A stretch of DNA of 6,993 bases from an uncultured Thermomicrobiales bacterium (GTDB taxonomy: Bacteria; Chloroflexota; Chloroflexia; Thermomicrobiales; UBA6265). Positions 1 through 6,948 of this stretch are shown here, piece after piece. Numbering within the stretch: the stretch's first letter is position 1; each line of letters starts with the position of its first letter. A model generated the notes under the pieces. It ran no database searches. It was not told where the DNA came from and worked only from the letters and a program-made list of their open reading frames with translations. The stretch is taken from the NCBI GenBank assembly GCA_902806395.1, contig CADCWH010000402.1, positions 1 through 6,993 of the forward strand, written 5' to 3'. A program made the position numbers and the translations under genes.

Positions 1-143
1 GGCCCATGCAGCACCAATCGGGCAGGCCGAAATCCGCTCCAGACGTCATGCCGCTGGGCCTCTGGACTCACCGCTCCCGGCACTGCCGCCAAGGCGCCCC
101 CCAGACCGATCGCCGAAATCATGAGTGCGGCCGGCGCCGTCAT
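1..143 (-). CDS. Partial protein with possible signal peptide, cut by left edge
   Basis: An open minus-strand frame of 47 codons starts at ATG 143-141 and continues past the left edge, so the C-terminal part is missing. An in-frame TAG lies two codons upstream of the ATG, so the start cannot be further upstream. The first 25 residues are rich in Ala, Gly, Leu and Val (for example residues 12-25, IGLGGALAAVPGAV), as in an export signal. However, the N-terminus has no Lys or Arg, which is atypical. After that the sequence becomes polar (SPEAQRHDVW). The ribosome binding site is weak (a GGGGCAGG-like stretch about 8-15 nt upstream). I recognise no family. It lies on the same strand as the 116-residue gene upstream, 92 bp away. 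It could be a spurious high-GC frame. Confidence 0.35.
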   Translation of the reverse strand, partial: MTAPAALMISAIGLGGALAAVPGAVSPEAQRHDVWSGFRPARLVLHG

Positions 144-235
144 GAACTAACCTGCCCCATCGTCGCGGTCTGGATATGGACCATGCTGGGGGCGTCTAGT
201 CACCTATCGGCATCCGACGATATGGCAAGGTCTCG

Positions 236-586
236 TCAGACCGCGGTGACGTCACTCCTGCCCGATCGGTTCCAGAGGAGCATCGCCGTCGCCAGTGGCA
301 TGTCGGCGGTCTTCGTGTCCGGACCCGGGAGGCCAGAGACATGCTCGGCGAGGGAGGAAAAGAGGTCACGCACCTCCGGCGTCCCCAGGAAGCGATGAAA
401 CTGTTCTTGGAAATCGCCGTCACTGACGGTCAGTTCCAGCGCGTAATGGCCCGATCCGATGAACACGACGAGCCGCTCGACGCCGATCCCTCGGTCGAGG
501 GTCTCCATCGGGAACCGATCGTGGGCCTCCCGGACGGCCAATTCGCTGCCAATATCCAGTCGGGACACGATTAGTACGGTCTGCAT
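236..586 (-). CDS. 116-aa TcmI-like / dimeric alpha-beta barrel protein
   Basis: The protein starts MQTVLIVSRLDIGSE and runs to a TGA at 238-236. The pattern is that of small TcmI/polyketide-cyclase-like or mutarotase-like proteins of the dimeric alpha+beta barrel fold. It has a first beta strand (VLIVSRL, residues 4-10) followed by a Gly-Ser turn, then a helix. Next come a GVERLVVFIGSGHYALEL double strand (residues 35-52), a PEVRDLFSSLAEHVS helix (70-84), and a late MPLATAMLLW strand (96-105). Family members are about 100-115 residues, so the length fits. The start is fixed by a strong GGAGGGGAG seven nt upstream. The frame stays open much further upstream, but that part is antisense to a tRNA and is not coding. 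Known relatives act in aromatic polyketide cyclisation, but no such genes are nearby, so the function here is unknown. The family link is from memory of residue patterns; the small-gene call itself is firmer. Confidence 0.7.
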   Translation of the reverse strand: MQTVLIVSRLDIGSELAVREAHDRFPMETLDRGIGVERLVVFIGSGHYALELTVSDGDFQEQFHRFLGTPEVRDLFSSLAEHVSGLPGPDTKTADMPLATAMLLWNRSGRSDVTAV

Positions 587-593
587 CGCCGTT

Positions 594-602
594 CTCCCCT
601 CC
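594..602 (-). promoter_or_regulatory. Ribosome binding site of the 116-aa gene
   Basis: On the minus strand this reads GGAGGGGAG, ending seven nt before the ATG at 586-584. It decides the start: longer in-frame starts upstream would place the N-terminus across the antisense strand of tRNA-Ser. The ribokinase gene at 1983 has a closely similar AGGGGAGA signal. Confidence 0.7.
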
Positions 603-714
603 GTCGTCGCTCTACTGCGGGCGCCTCGATCCGCCGCGCCCGGCAGACTCGTGCCCTCGCTGTACATGGGTCGTGCCATCGCTGGAGCGCGTCTCCGCCC
701 GGCTTTAGCATCCG

Positions 715-744
715 TTGGTCCACGCCGAATCGTTCGGGTACACT
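715..744 (+). promoter_or_regulatory. Candidate promoter of the tRNA-Ser genes
   Basis: A TTGGTC at 715-720 and a TACACT at 739-744 are separated by 18 bp and match the first half of the -35 consensus and four of six -10 positions. Transcription would begin at about 750-752, giving almost no leader before the mature tRNA 5' end at 752. A short inverted repeat (CCGAA-TCG-TTCGG, 725-737) fills much of the spacer. The match is weak and unsupported by any comparison. Confidence 0.3.
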
Positions 745-751
745 TCGCGGC

Positions 752-837
752 GGAGAGGTGTCCGAGTGGTTGAAGGTGCCGCTCTCGAAAAGCGGTGTGG
801 TGTTGAGCCACCGTGGGTTCGAATCCCACCCTCTCCG
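752..837 (+). tRNA. tRNA-Ser(CGA)
   Basis: An 86-nt class II tRNA. The acceptor stem GGAGAGG (752-758) pairs with CCTCTCC (830-836), with G837 as discriminator, as expected for serine. The anticodon stem CCGCT/AGCGG (779-783/791-795) closes the loop CTCGAAA with anticodon CGA at 786-788, reading UCG codons. A long variable arm (796-812) contains a GTGG/CCAC stem. The T arm is GTGGG-TTCGAAT-CCCAC (813-829). The D arm carries the usual GAGTGGTTGAA loop, with a T-T apposition at the first D-stem pair. The 3' CCA is not encoded (CCC follows G837), so it must be added after transcription. Confidence 0.95.
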
Positions 838-885
838 CCCCACCGAGCCCGTCCCCATGATGCGGCTCACAGACGCCGAATGCTT

Positions 886-971
886 GGAAGGGTCGCATAG
901 TTGGCCTAGTGCGCGCGCCTGGAAAGCGCGTAGGGGGCAACCCCTCGAGGGTTCGAATCCCTCCCCTTCCG
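886..971 (+). tRNA. tRNA-Ser(GGA)
   Basis: An 86-nt class II tRNA, 48 nt downstream of tRNA-Ser(CGA) on the same strand and likely in the same transcript. The acceptor stem GGAAGGG (886-892) pairs with CCCTTCC (964-970), with G971 as discriminator. The D stem is GCA/TGC (895-897/910-912). The anticodon stem CGCGC/GCGCG (914-918/926-930) encloses CTGGAAA with anticodon GGA at 921-923, reading UCC and UCU. The variable arm is a GGGG-CAA-CCCC-type hairpin (about 932-945). The T arm is GAGGG-TTCGAAT-CCCTC (947-963). CCA is not encoded. With the preceding gene it covers three of the four UCN serine codons. Confidence 0.95.
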
Positions 972-1005
972 CCCCGTCGTTCCCCGACGTCGCGTTTCCT
1001 TTGCA

Positions 1006-1030
1006 CTGGACCGCGGCGCGATCCAGATTC
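1006..1030 (+). terminator. Candidate terminator after the tRNA-Ser pair
   Basis: CTGGA (1006-1010) pairs with TCCAG (1022-1026). Inside, CGC/GCG (1012-1014/1018-1020) adds three pairs after a C-A mismatch. The hairpin is followed on the plus strand by ATTCTTTCC, a modest T-rich tail. It lies 35 nt after tRNA-Ser(GGA), between that gene and the convergent ribokinase stop codon. On the minus strand no T tract follows, so it does not look like an intrinsic terminator for the ribokinase operon. A shorter hairpin, CGTCG-TTCCC-CGACG, lies at 975-989. Confidence 0.4.
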
Positions 1031-1056
1031 TTTCCGCCCTCTGATTCCCTCGGAAC

Positions 1057-1983
1057 CTACTCCTTGGCCGACTTCCGGGCCCGGGCGTCGATCTGGGCAC
1101 GTGTCGGGATCGAGGGCTGGGCTCCCTGCTTGGTGACGGCCAGTGAACCGGCGACCACGCCATAGCGCAGGGCCTCGATCGGGCTCTTGCCGGTGGCGAG
1201 TTCGGCGGCGAATGCCCCGCAGAGGGCGTCGCCCGCGGCCGTGGTATCCACCACCTCGACGGTCGGGGATGCGACCGTCTCACTACCCGATGCCCCGACC
1301 AGTGTTGCCCCCATCGCCCCCTGCGTCAGAATGGCTGTCTTAGGCCCTGCCTGGAGGAGGCTCGATGCGGCCCCCGTGACATCGTCACCGCCCACGTCGC
1401 GGCCGAGAAGTGAGGCCGCTTCCGGTTCATTGACGATCACTACGTCGACCAGAGTCAGCAGGTCACGGCCCGTCTCGGGTTCCGGCGTCGCGTTCAGGAC
1501 GACGGTGATACCGAGTGCCCGGGCCCGGGTGAAGAGGGCCCTCAGCACGGTCACCGGCAATTCCAGGGTGGTCAGCACGACCGCCGGCCGCATCCTCTCG
1601 ATCAGGTCGATGGCCGCCCGGTCCGTCACGTTGGCTGTCGCGCCAGGGACATAGAGGATCCGGTTCTCCCCGCCGGGTTCGACCCAGATCGAGGCGACGC
1701 CGGAGGCCTTTCCGGCAATCACTGCCACCGCCGAGACGTCGATCCGCTCCACCGCGAGCTCGCTGAGCCGGTCCCGCCCGAACGCGTCGCCGCCGACCGC
1801 GCCGAGCAGGCTAACCCTGGCCCCCGACCGGGCCGCGGCGACCGCCTGATTCGCCCCCTTGCCGCCGCCGAAGATCGCGAAGCCATCTCCGGTGACGGTC
1901 TCCCCGGGGCCGGGGACTCGCGTCACCCGCGAGACGAGATCGCTGTTGATGGCACCCGCGACGAGCACCCGTGTTTCGGCCAT
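1057..1983 (-). CDS. rbsK: Ribokinase (PfkB family)
   Basis: This 308-residue cytoplasmic kinase phosphorylates D-ribose with ATP to ribose 5-phosphate; the length is normal for the family. Visible landmarks are the N-terminal sugar-site NSD (residues 13-15), the PfkB signature GGGKGANQA (39-47), and the sugar-contacting LELP glutamate (Glu141). Also present are NEPEA (185-189), corresponding to the magnesium-linked NxxE motif, and the C-terminal signature DTTAAGD (246-252), whose Asp252 is the catalytic base. GAQPS near residue 289 matches the monovalent-cation loop. The ribose-contact positions known from E. coli RbsK all appear conserved, which favours ribokinase over other sugar or nucleoside kinases. 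The start ATG has AGGGGAGA eight nt upstream (1992-1999). The gene follows the transglutaminase-like gene by 57 bp on the same strand and may share its transcript; no ribose transporter or regulator is visible. Confidence 0.93.
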   Translation of the reverse strand: MAETRVLVAGAINSDLVSRVTRVPGPGETVTGDGFAIFGGGKGANQAVAAARSGARVSLLGAVGGDAFGRDRLSELAVERIDVSAVAVIAGKASGVASIWVEPGGENRILYVPGATANVTDRAAIDLIERMRPAVVLTTLELPVTVLRALFTRARALGITVVLNATPEPETGRDLLTLVDVVIVNEPEAASLLGRDVGGDDVTGAASSLLQAGPKTAILTQGAMGATLVGASGSETVASPTVEVVDTTAAGDALCGAFAAELATGKSPIEALRYGVVAGSLAVTKQGAQPSIPTRAQIDARARKSAKE

Positions 1984-1991
1984 GATCGCCG

Positions 1992-1999
1992 TCTCCCCT
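1992..1999 (-). promoter_or_regulatory. Ribosome binding site of rbsK
   Basis: The minus strand reads AGGGGAGA, eight nt before the ATG at 1983-1981. The 57-bp gap to the upstream stop codon has no clear promoter of its own, which suggests re-initiation on an operon message. Confidence 0.65.
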
Positions 2000-2040
2000 A
2001 TCCGATCCCGCTCCGACCAACGCGATCCGCTGGCTCGGTG

Positions 2041-4641
2041 CTACCGACGCCGGCGACCCCTGCGCCGGACCCAGGCCCCAATCATCGACCTCCGCAGCTC
2101 TCGCCACGCTTCCCAGGCGGGACCCGCGTCGCTCGGGTCAGAGACCATTGGCCCGTACCGCTCCCGGGTGTAGGACTCGGCGACCCGCCGGGCCGGCTCC
2201 GATGAGCGGGGCACGGCACGGCCGAGCGCGTCGGCGTACTCGATCGGCGTCATCGCCGGGTCGCCGGACACCCCCGCCCACCGGCCGGCCTTGCGGACCC
2301 GTGACCAGAGTGCCTCCAGCGGGCTCGCCCCGCCGAGTCCACGTTGCCAGGCGAACGCGACGACCGCCGTCACCGTCCCGACGAGCCCGACGACCGCCAC
2401 CAGTCCACGGAAGACCCAGGTGCCGAGCCCCTGCGGAGCCCCGCCGGCCCCGTCTCGCTCGCCGGTCGTCCCGGCCACGGCGGGCGTTGGGGTCGTGAGC
2501 GCTGGGGCGGTCGATGCCTCGGTAGGCGCCACGGTCGGCGTCACCTCCCTGGTGGGGGCCGGCGTCGGCTCAGCCGCGTCCCGTTCCCCGTATGCCCGAG
2601 CAGGGCGGGAAGCGGTGGGCTCGAAGGCGATCCACCCGTACTCCGGGAAGTAGACCTCGACCCAGGCATGGGCGTTCCGCTGCCGGTACAAGAAGCCCGC
2701 CTCTGCCTCGTCGTAGGCGGCTGGATAATACCCGGCTACCATCCGCGCCGGGATATCGAGCGACCGGAGCATCACGACCATCGCGCTCGCGTAGTACTCG
2801 CAGTATCCCTCCCGGGTCTCGAACAGGACGTGGTCGACAACATCGCGGCCGTCCGGTGGCGCGGCGATGTCCTCGACATAGCGGATCCGTTCCCGCAGGT
2901 CGTCTTGGATGGCGACGGCCACGGCGAACGGCGAATCGCCGTCGGCGGTCGCGGCGATCGTCCGGGCGAGCGCACGGGTCCGATCGGTGACCGTGCCAGG
3001 CAATTGGACGTAACGATCCGTCACCCAGGCCGGGTAATCGGTGCCGGCGGCAGCTAATTGCTCCGGCGTGGCAGTCGTCGCCTGACCGGTGATCAGGTAC
3101 GGTGTCCCTTCGACGGTCTCACGCGCAAAGACGGCCTCCACATCGTCGTAGACGGGCAACTGCCCGGATACCTCGATGGTGGTCACCTCGCCGTCGTCGC
3201 CCGGCTGCCAATCGACCCCCAGCAGGCGCTCCCCGAGCTGGCGCCGCTCCTGAGTCAGGCCGGCGTCGAGCACCGGGTCGCCAGTCAAACTACCCGGCTC
3301 CGCCGAGAGGTACCCGCGCACGTTCGCCTCGCGCAGCAGGTTGGCCAGGCGGCGGAGGTCGGGCGGCAACCGCTCGCCCTCGTCGACTGCGAACTTGGCA
3401 CCGTCGAGGGTCCGCCACGATAACTGGACCGTGGTCGGGATCGTCGTCTCCTGGTGCGTGTCCAGGGTCAGCAGCAAGTTGCCCTCGGACCGGAGCATCT
3501 CGATCTCTCCCGAGACCGCCTCCCGCTCCCGCTCGACATCCGCCGAGAGGGCCACTGGCTGGTCGGGCGCGAAGCGCATCCGGGGCGAGTACCGCTGCCC
3601 GTCCGGCGTCTCGGCCCGGAACTCGTCCTCGACCGAACTCTCCCACCCCTCCCCGTCATAGCGGTCGTAGCGATAGGCGGCCAGGTAGGTCGCCTCCGCC
3701 GCCCGCAGCAGGGCCGCTGGCTCGTCGCTGAGCTCCAACGCCCCGCCCAACTCGAAACGGTCACCGAATTGGGCGTAGGTCTGAGATTGGTCCGGATTCC
3801 CCTCCGAGAATCTGCCGAACACTCGCTCCGTCCATCCCTGGACGGTGTGCAACGGCTCCTCGATCGCCCGGGTCGCCGCGTCGAGACCTTCGTCGCGCAG
3901 GGTCGGCGGCAGCGTGACGATCACCAGGACGGCCGTCATGGCGAGCGGCAGCGCCGGGCCGAGCCATCGGCTCGCCGGAACCGTGACCGACCCCGGCCGA
4001 CCACGCCAGGCGAGCCGGCGCCTGAACCCGAAATGGGCACCCAGCAACAAGGTCGAGACGATCGCGAGCGCCACCAGCGGTGCGATGCCAGTGCCGGGCC
4101 GGGTGCCGAGGATGGACAAGATCGTCACCGCCGGGGGCACCACCGCCCCGAGCGGCCACCCGCGCCGGTACAGCATCCACGCCGAGGCATAGGCGATGAC
4201 CCAGGTCCCGAAGACGAGAGCCCCGAGCAGCAGCACGCCGCCATCGTCGCGCCCAGGACCCGGGGGCGCCGCCAGCCAATCCCGGGCCCGGTCTGCCACC
4301 GCCGTCAGCCGGGCGGCCGGAGAACCTGAAAGTTCCTCCGATACGGACGCGGCGTAGACCCAAGCCACCACGATCCCCGACCAGAAAGCCACCAGGTGGG
4401 AGAGCATGTCGAGGATCACGCTGCGGGCCAGCAGCGTCCCCCCAGCTACCGCGAGGATCGCGATCGCGGTCAGGCTCCCCCCTCCCTCGACAGAAAGGTG
4501 AGCCACAGCCGTGCCAGTGGCGAGGACGACGAGCGCGAGGTGCAGCACGACGACGACCCAGCCCTCGGCCGGACCCGACATCACCGGGTGGTGCGGAAGG
4601 TGGAGTCGCTCGGGATGTCCTCGGTACGTCGACTCAGCCAC
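2041..4641 (-). CDS. Membrane-anchored transglutaminase-like protein (TgpA family)
   Basis: An 866-residue membrane protein. Hydrophobic segments near 27-47, 56-72, 79-99, 135-157, 162-179, 184-204 and 227-246 give seven N-terminal helices (TgpA_N/DUF3488 type). Arg clusters at 158-160 and 207-214 are consistent with N-in topology. A large extracytoplasmic region follows, with the family-like YRYDRYDGEGW (323-333). The transglutaminase core carries Cys613 in EGYCEYYASAM, His658 in NAHAWVEVYF and Glu674 in FEPTAS, the acidic third residue common in TgpA relatives. A Pro/Thr-rich stalk (about 689-725), an eighth helix (743-765) and a cytoplasmic DUF4129-like tail (TPIEYADAL, 798-806; ERYGP, 827-831) complete it. 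The start is GTG 4641-4639, overlapping the DUF58 stop by eight nt and preceded by GGGGAG; the ATG at codon 21 lacks a ribosome binding site. The substrate is unknown; it could act as a protease, amidase or cross-linker. Cys613 is the only cysteine. Confidence 0.9.
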   Translation of the reverse strand: MAESTYRGHPERLHLPHHPVMSGPAEGWVVVVLHLALVVLATGTAVAHLSVEGGGSLTAIAILAVAGGTLLARSVILDMLSHLVAFWSGIVVAWVYAASVSEELSGSPAARLTAVADRARDWLAAPPGPGRDDGGVLLLGALVFGTWVIAYASAWMLYRRGWPLGAVVPPAVTILSILGTRPGTGIAPLVALAIVSTLLLGAHFGFRRRLAWRGRPGSVTVPASRWLGPALPLAMTAVLVIVTLPPTLRDEGLDAATRAIEEPLHTVQGWTERVFGRFSEGNPDQSQTYAQFGDRFELGGALELSDEPAALLRAAEATYLAAYRYDRYDGEGWESSVEDEFRAETPDGQRYSPRMRFAPDQPVALSADVEREREAVSGEIEMLRSEGNLLLTLDTHQETTIPTTVQLSWRTLDGAKFAVDEGERLPPDLRRLANLLREANVRGYLSAEPGSLTGDPVLDAGLTQERRQLGERLLGVDWQPGDDGEVTTIEVSGQLPVYDDVEAVFARETVEGTPYLITGQATTATPEQLAAAGTDYPAWVTDRYVQLPGTVTDRTRALARTIAATADGDSPFAVAVAIQDDLRERIRYVEDIAAPPDGRDVVDHVLFETREGYCEYYASAMVVMLRSLDIPARMVAGYYPAAYDEAEAGFLYRQRNAHAWVEVYFPEYGWIAFEPTASRPARAYGERDAAEPTPAPTREVTPTVAPTEASTAPALTTPTPAVAGTTGERDGAGGAPQGLGTWVFRGLVAVVGLVGTVTAVVAFAWQRGLGGASPLEALWSRVRKAGRWAGVSGDPAMTPIEYADALGRAVPRSSEPARRVAESYTRERYGPMVSDPSDAGPAWEAWRELRRSMIGAWVRRRGRRRR

Positions 4642-5938
4642 GGTTCTCCCCGGTGATCATGGTCGTCGGTCCATCGACCTGATTGGCGAGGGCGATGTCC
4701 GGCGGAGCGGGTTCGCCGAACCCGGCCCGGACGATGTGGACCGGGATGTCGACCGCCGCCAGCGCCCCGACGACCTCGACCGCTGAGGCCCCGGCAACAC
4801 CCGGTCCGCCCGGCCGCTCCCCGGTATCCACCATCGCCACGATGACTGGCGTTCCCCTACTCATGATACCGCCCACGACCTCGACCCACCCGGGCTCCCG
4901 CGACGCGGTGACGATAATCAGGACGTCTTGGCGTCGCATCCTGGTCCCCTCGACCAGCAATCGCTCCCCGAGGGTCATCTCGCCGTCCGCCGCGACCACC
5001 GCCAGCGTCTCCAAGACCCTCGTCCGCTGCCGGTCCCCCCGCTCCGGCTGGAGGGTGATCGCCTGGCCGCCGGAGCAGACCATCCCGACCGCCCTTCCCT
5101 CTCCGAGACCCTCCAGGGCCAGTGATGCCGCCAGCGAGACGATCGTCTCCTCCGTCGCCCGGGACCGCCCGACCCCTGTGGGCTGACGCGTACCTGCCGC
5201 GTGCCCGTCGGGAGCCAGTCCCTCCCCGCGTCGGATTCGCTCCAGGTCGACCACGACCCAGAGGTCGGCTGATGCCTCGGCCTCGAATTCTTTCGTCATC
5301 AGCCGCCCGGTCCGGGCGGTCGTCCGCCAACTGATCCTTGACAATGGATCCCCGGCGACGTATTCCCGGACCGTGGACGAACTGGTCGAGTGGGCGAGCA
5401 GCCGTCGAGAGGCGGTGGCACCCCTCGGCAGGCGCCCGGCGGGTGGCCGCATCGTCGAGACGTCGACCAGTCGCGGGTAAACGACCACCTCGTGGTGGAT
5501 CGCCACCAGGCGGCGGCGGAAGAAGATGCCCAGCGGGTCGCTTGTGGCCACGCTGAGCGGCCCGAGCCGGTAGGCGCCCCGGCGCACGCACCTGGTACGC
5601 ACCTCCCACGTCCGTTCGCCGCGCGGGCCGATCCGGATCGCCTGACTGGCATCGTGCCCGGGGAGCGACGAGTGGTCGGTCACTTCCAGCCACCACTTCG
5701 GTACCCGGGATCGGTTCCAGACCGTCAGGCGCTCGGTGACCAGTTCGCCTACGAGCGCCCGATCCGCCGCAAGGTCACGCCGGACGGCGATGCCGCCCAT
5801 GCTGACCCCGCTCCAGATCGCCGCCATGACGAGGACCGCGACCACCGCGCCCGCGGCCTGGTCCAGGACCGGCCACCCCGTGTACTCCGCGGCCGCGAGC
5901 AAAGCCATGGTCACGAAGATGGCGCGGACGGCCGTCAT
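4634..5938 (-). CDS. DUF58 domain membrane protein
   Basis: A 434-residue protein. Two N-terminal hydrophobic segments (about 5-19 and 27-44) anchor it. A beta-rich stretch with [11 protein letters not shown] (133-143) follows. The DUF58 hallmark lies at about 189-220, including [14 protein letters not shown] and then TKEFEAE. From residue 226 a von Willebrand A-like fold begins with LWVVVDLE, but the metal-binding DxSxS motif is not present (DLERI, 231-235), so metal binding is doubtful. A low-complexity polar insert occupies about 236-262. DUF58 proteins are regularly encoded beside MoxR ATPases and are thought to be their partners or clients; the molecular role is not established. The ATG start overlaps the moxR stop as ATGA (5938-5935), with GGGAG 11 nt upstream. 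Only two lysines are present. Confidence 0.92.
   Translation of the reverse strand: MTAVRAIFVTMALLAAAEYTGWPVLDQAAGAVVAVLVMAAIWSGVSMGGIAVRRDLAADRALVGELVTERLTVWNRSRVPKWWLEVTDHSSLPGHDASQAIRIGPRGERTWEVRTRCVRRGAYRLGPLSVATSDPLGIFFRRRLVAIHHEVVVYPRLVDVSTMRPPAGRLPRGATASRRLLAHSTSSSTVREYVAGDPLSRISWRTTARTGRLMTKEFEAEASADLWVVVDLERIRRGEGLAPDGHAAGTRQPTGVGRSRATEETIVSLAASLALEGLGEGRAVGMVCSGGQAITLQPERGDRQRTRVLETLAVVAADGEMTLGERLLVEGTRMRRQDVLIIVTASREPGWVEVVGGIMSRGTPVIVAMVDTGERPGGPGVAGASAVEVVGALAAVDIPVHIVRAGFGEPAPPDIALANQVDGPTTMITGENRG
4646..4651 (-). promoter_or_regulatory. Ribosome binding site deciding the GTG start of the TgpA-like gene
   Basis: The minus strand reads GGGGAG four nt before GTG 4641-4639, inside the last codons of the DUF58 gene. 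The GTGGCTGA junction holds both the start and the previous gene's TGA, an arrangement typical of translational coupling. Confidence 0.6.
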
Positions 5939-6939
5939 CCCCGGGACGACTCCCGCCCGACGGCGGCAGCTCGGCGCGAGACGTGCCCGTCAGGTGCCGT
6001 CCCTGGCACCGGCACCGCCCCGAGCAGCGCTCCGATCACCGCCCGGCCATCGACGTGCCGCATCCGGGCCGAAGGGGTGACGATGATCCGATGGGCGAGG
6101 GTCGGCTCCGCCAACGCCTTGACATCGTCGGGGATCACATAGTCCCGACCGGCCAGGGCCGCCCAGGCCCGTGCGGCGTTGTAGAGGGCCAAAGACCCAC
6201 GCGGGCTGGCGCCGAGATACACGTCGGAGTGATGGCGTGTCGCCTCGACGAGGGAGACGACGTACTCCGCGACCGCGGGTGCGACGTGGACCTCCTTGAT
6301 CGCGGCTTGGGCCACCAGCAGTTCCTCGACCCGGACCACCTGCCGCAGGTCGTCGAGCGGGTGGTCGCGGTGCTGTCGTCCAAGCATCTCCAACTCGTTC
6401 TGGCGTCCGGGATAGCCCATCGAGATCCGGACCAGGAACCGGTCGAGCTGCGCCTCCGGCAAGGGGAAGGTGCCCTCGTACTCGATCGGGTTCTCCGTCG
6501 CCAGCACGACGAACGGCGCCGGAAGGGCGTAGGTCTGGCCATCGACCGTCACCTGCCTCTCCTCCATCGCCTCCAGGAGGGCCGACTGGGTCTTCGGCGT
6601 CGCCCGATTGATCTCGTCCGCGAGGACCAGTTGGGCCACGATCGGGCCAGGCCGGTACTCAAACTGGTTCTGCTGCTGGTCGAAGATGCTGACCCCCGTC
6701 ACGTCGCTCGGCAGCAGGTCGGGGGTGAACTGGATCCGCTTGAACGAGGTCCCGAGGGTACGGGCAACCGCCTTGGCGAGGACGGTCTTGCCGACCCCGG
6801 GCACGTCCTCGATCAGGACGTGGCCGTGGCAGAGCAGAGCCACCAACACGAGTCGCACCTCGCGCCGCTTGCCGACGATGACGCGCTCGACGTTCTCCGT
6901 CACCGCCTGGGCGACCGACTGCACGAGGGTGAGATCCAT
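5935..6939 (-). CDS. MoxR-family AAA+ ATPase
   Basis: A 334-residue cytoplasmic AAA+ ATPase of the MoxR (AAA_3) group. Landmarks in order are Walker A in EDVPGVGKT (44-52), the [12 protein letters not shown] segment (71-82), and Walker [11 protein letters not shown] (104-113). Then come the sensor-1 region [22 protein letters not shown] with Asn150 and the arginine-finger candidate Arg167. Sensor 2 follows in [10 protein letters not shown] (Arg247). The C-terminal lid domain contains [19 protein letters not shown]. All ATPase residues look intact. MoxR proteins serve as chaperone-like factors for maturation or activation of complexes, often containing VWA or DUF58 partners, as here. An in-frame TAG at 6951-6949 blocks upstream extension, so ATG 6939 is the likely start; its ribosome binding site, GGAG at 12 nt, is rather distant. 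The last 25 residues are polar and probably disordered. Confidence 0.95.
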   Translation of the reverse strand: MDLTLVQSVAQAVTENVERVIVGKRREVRLVLVALLCHGHVLIEDVPGVGKTVLAKAVARTLGTSFKRIQFTPDLLPSDVTGVSIFDQQQNQFEYRPGPIVAQLVLADEINRATPKTQSALLEAMEERQVTVDGQTYALPAPFVVLATENPIEYEGTFPLPEAQLDRFLVRISMGYPGRQNELEMLGRQHRDHPLDDLRQVVRVEELLVAQAAIKEVHVAPAVAEYVVSLVEATRHHSDVYLGASPRGSLALYNAARAWAALAGRDYVIPDDVKALAEPTLAHRIIVTPSARMRHVDGRAVIGALLGAVPVPGTAPDGHVSRRAAAVGRESSRG

Positions 6940-6948
6940 GCGAAGGGA

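Larger units (their letters stand above)
587..751. other. Divergent intergenic region between small gene and tRNA-Ser
   Basis: These 165 bp separate the minus-strand small gene from the plus-strand tRNA pair and must hold promoters for both if neither is read from further away. I see a plausible plus-strand promoter close to the tRNA (separate entry) and the small gene's ribosome binding site. I find no convincing -10/-35 pair on the minus strand. No open frame in this stretch looks coding. Confidence 0.5.

Noticed and set aside
725..737. Possible LexA (SOS) box CGAATCGTTCG upstream of tRNA-Ser
   Set aside because: Gram-positive-type boxes have CGAAC and GTTCG four bases apart; this element is too short and lacks that spacing.
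872..880. Repeat ACGCCGAAT occurring before both tRNA genes (722-730 and 872-880)
   Set aside because: The copies lie at different distances from the two mature tRNA starts (21 and 5 nt) and are only nine bases long. Chance is the simpler explanation.
571..1006. Minus-strand frames across the tRNAs containing WDSNPR- and RDSNPR-like strings
   Set aside because: These strings are the standard mistranslation of the antisense strand of tRNA T arms. The tRNAs explain the sequence fully, and only the part from 586 downward is a credible protein.
236..1056. Integration hotspot or mobile element at the tRNA genes
   Set aside because: No integrase, transposase or duplicated tRNA 3' end is visible in the window.
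3454..4329. Long plus-strand open frame of 291 codons
   Set aside because: It lies wholly opposite the TgpA-like gene, its product is Arg/Gln/Pro/Gly-rich low complexity, and it has no recognisable domain. It is a shadow frame typical of high-GC coding DNA.
4857..5696. Minus-strand open frame of 279 codons within the DUF58 gene
   Set aside because: It is a different frame of a gene with clear DUF58 motifs. Its product is Arg/Gly/Ala-rich and resembles nothing.
5390..6142. Plus-strand open frame of 250 codons spanning the moxR/DUF58 junction
   Set aside because: It is antisense to two well-supported genes, with biased His/Arg/Pro composition and no domain.
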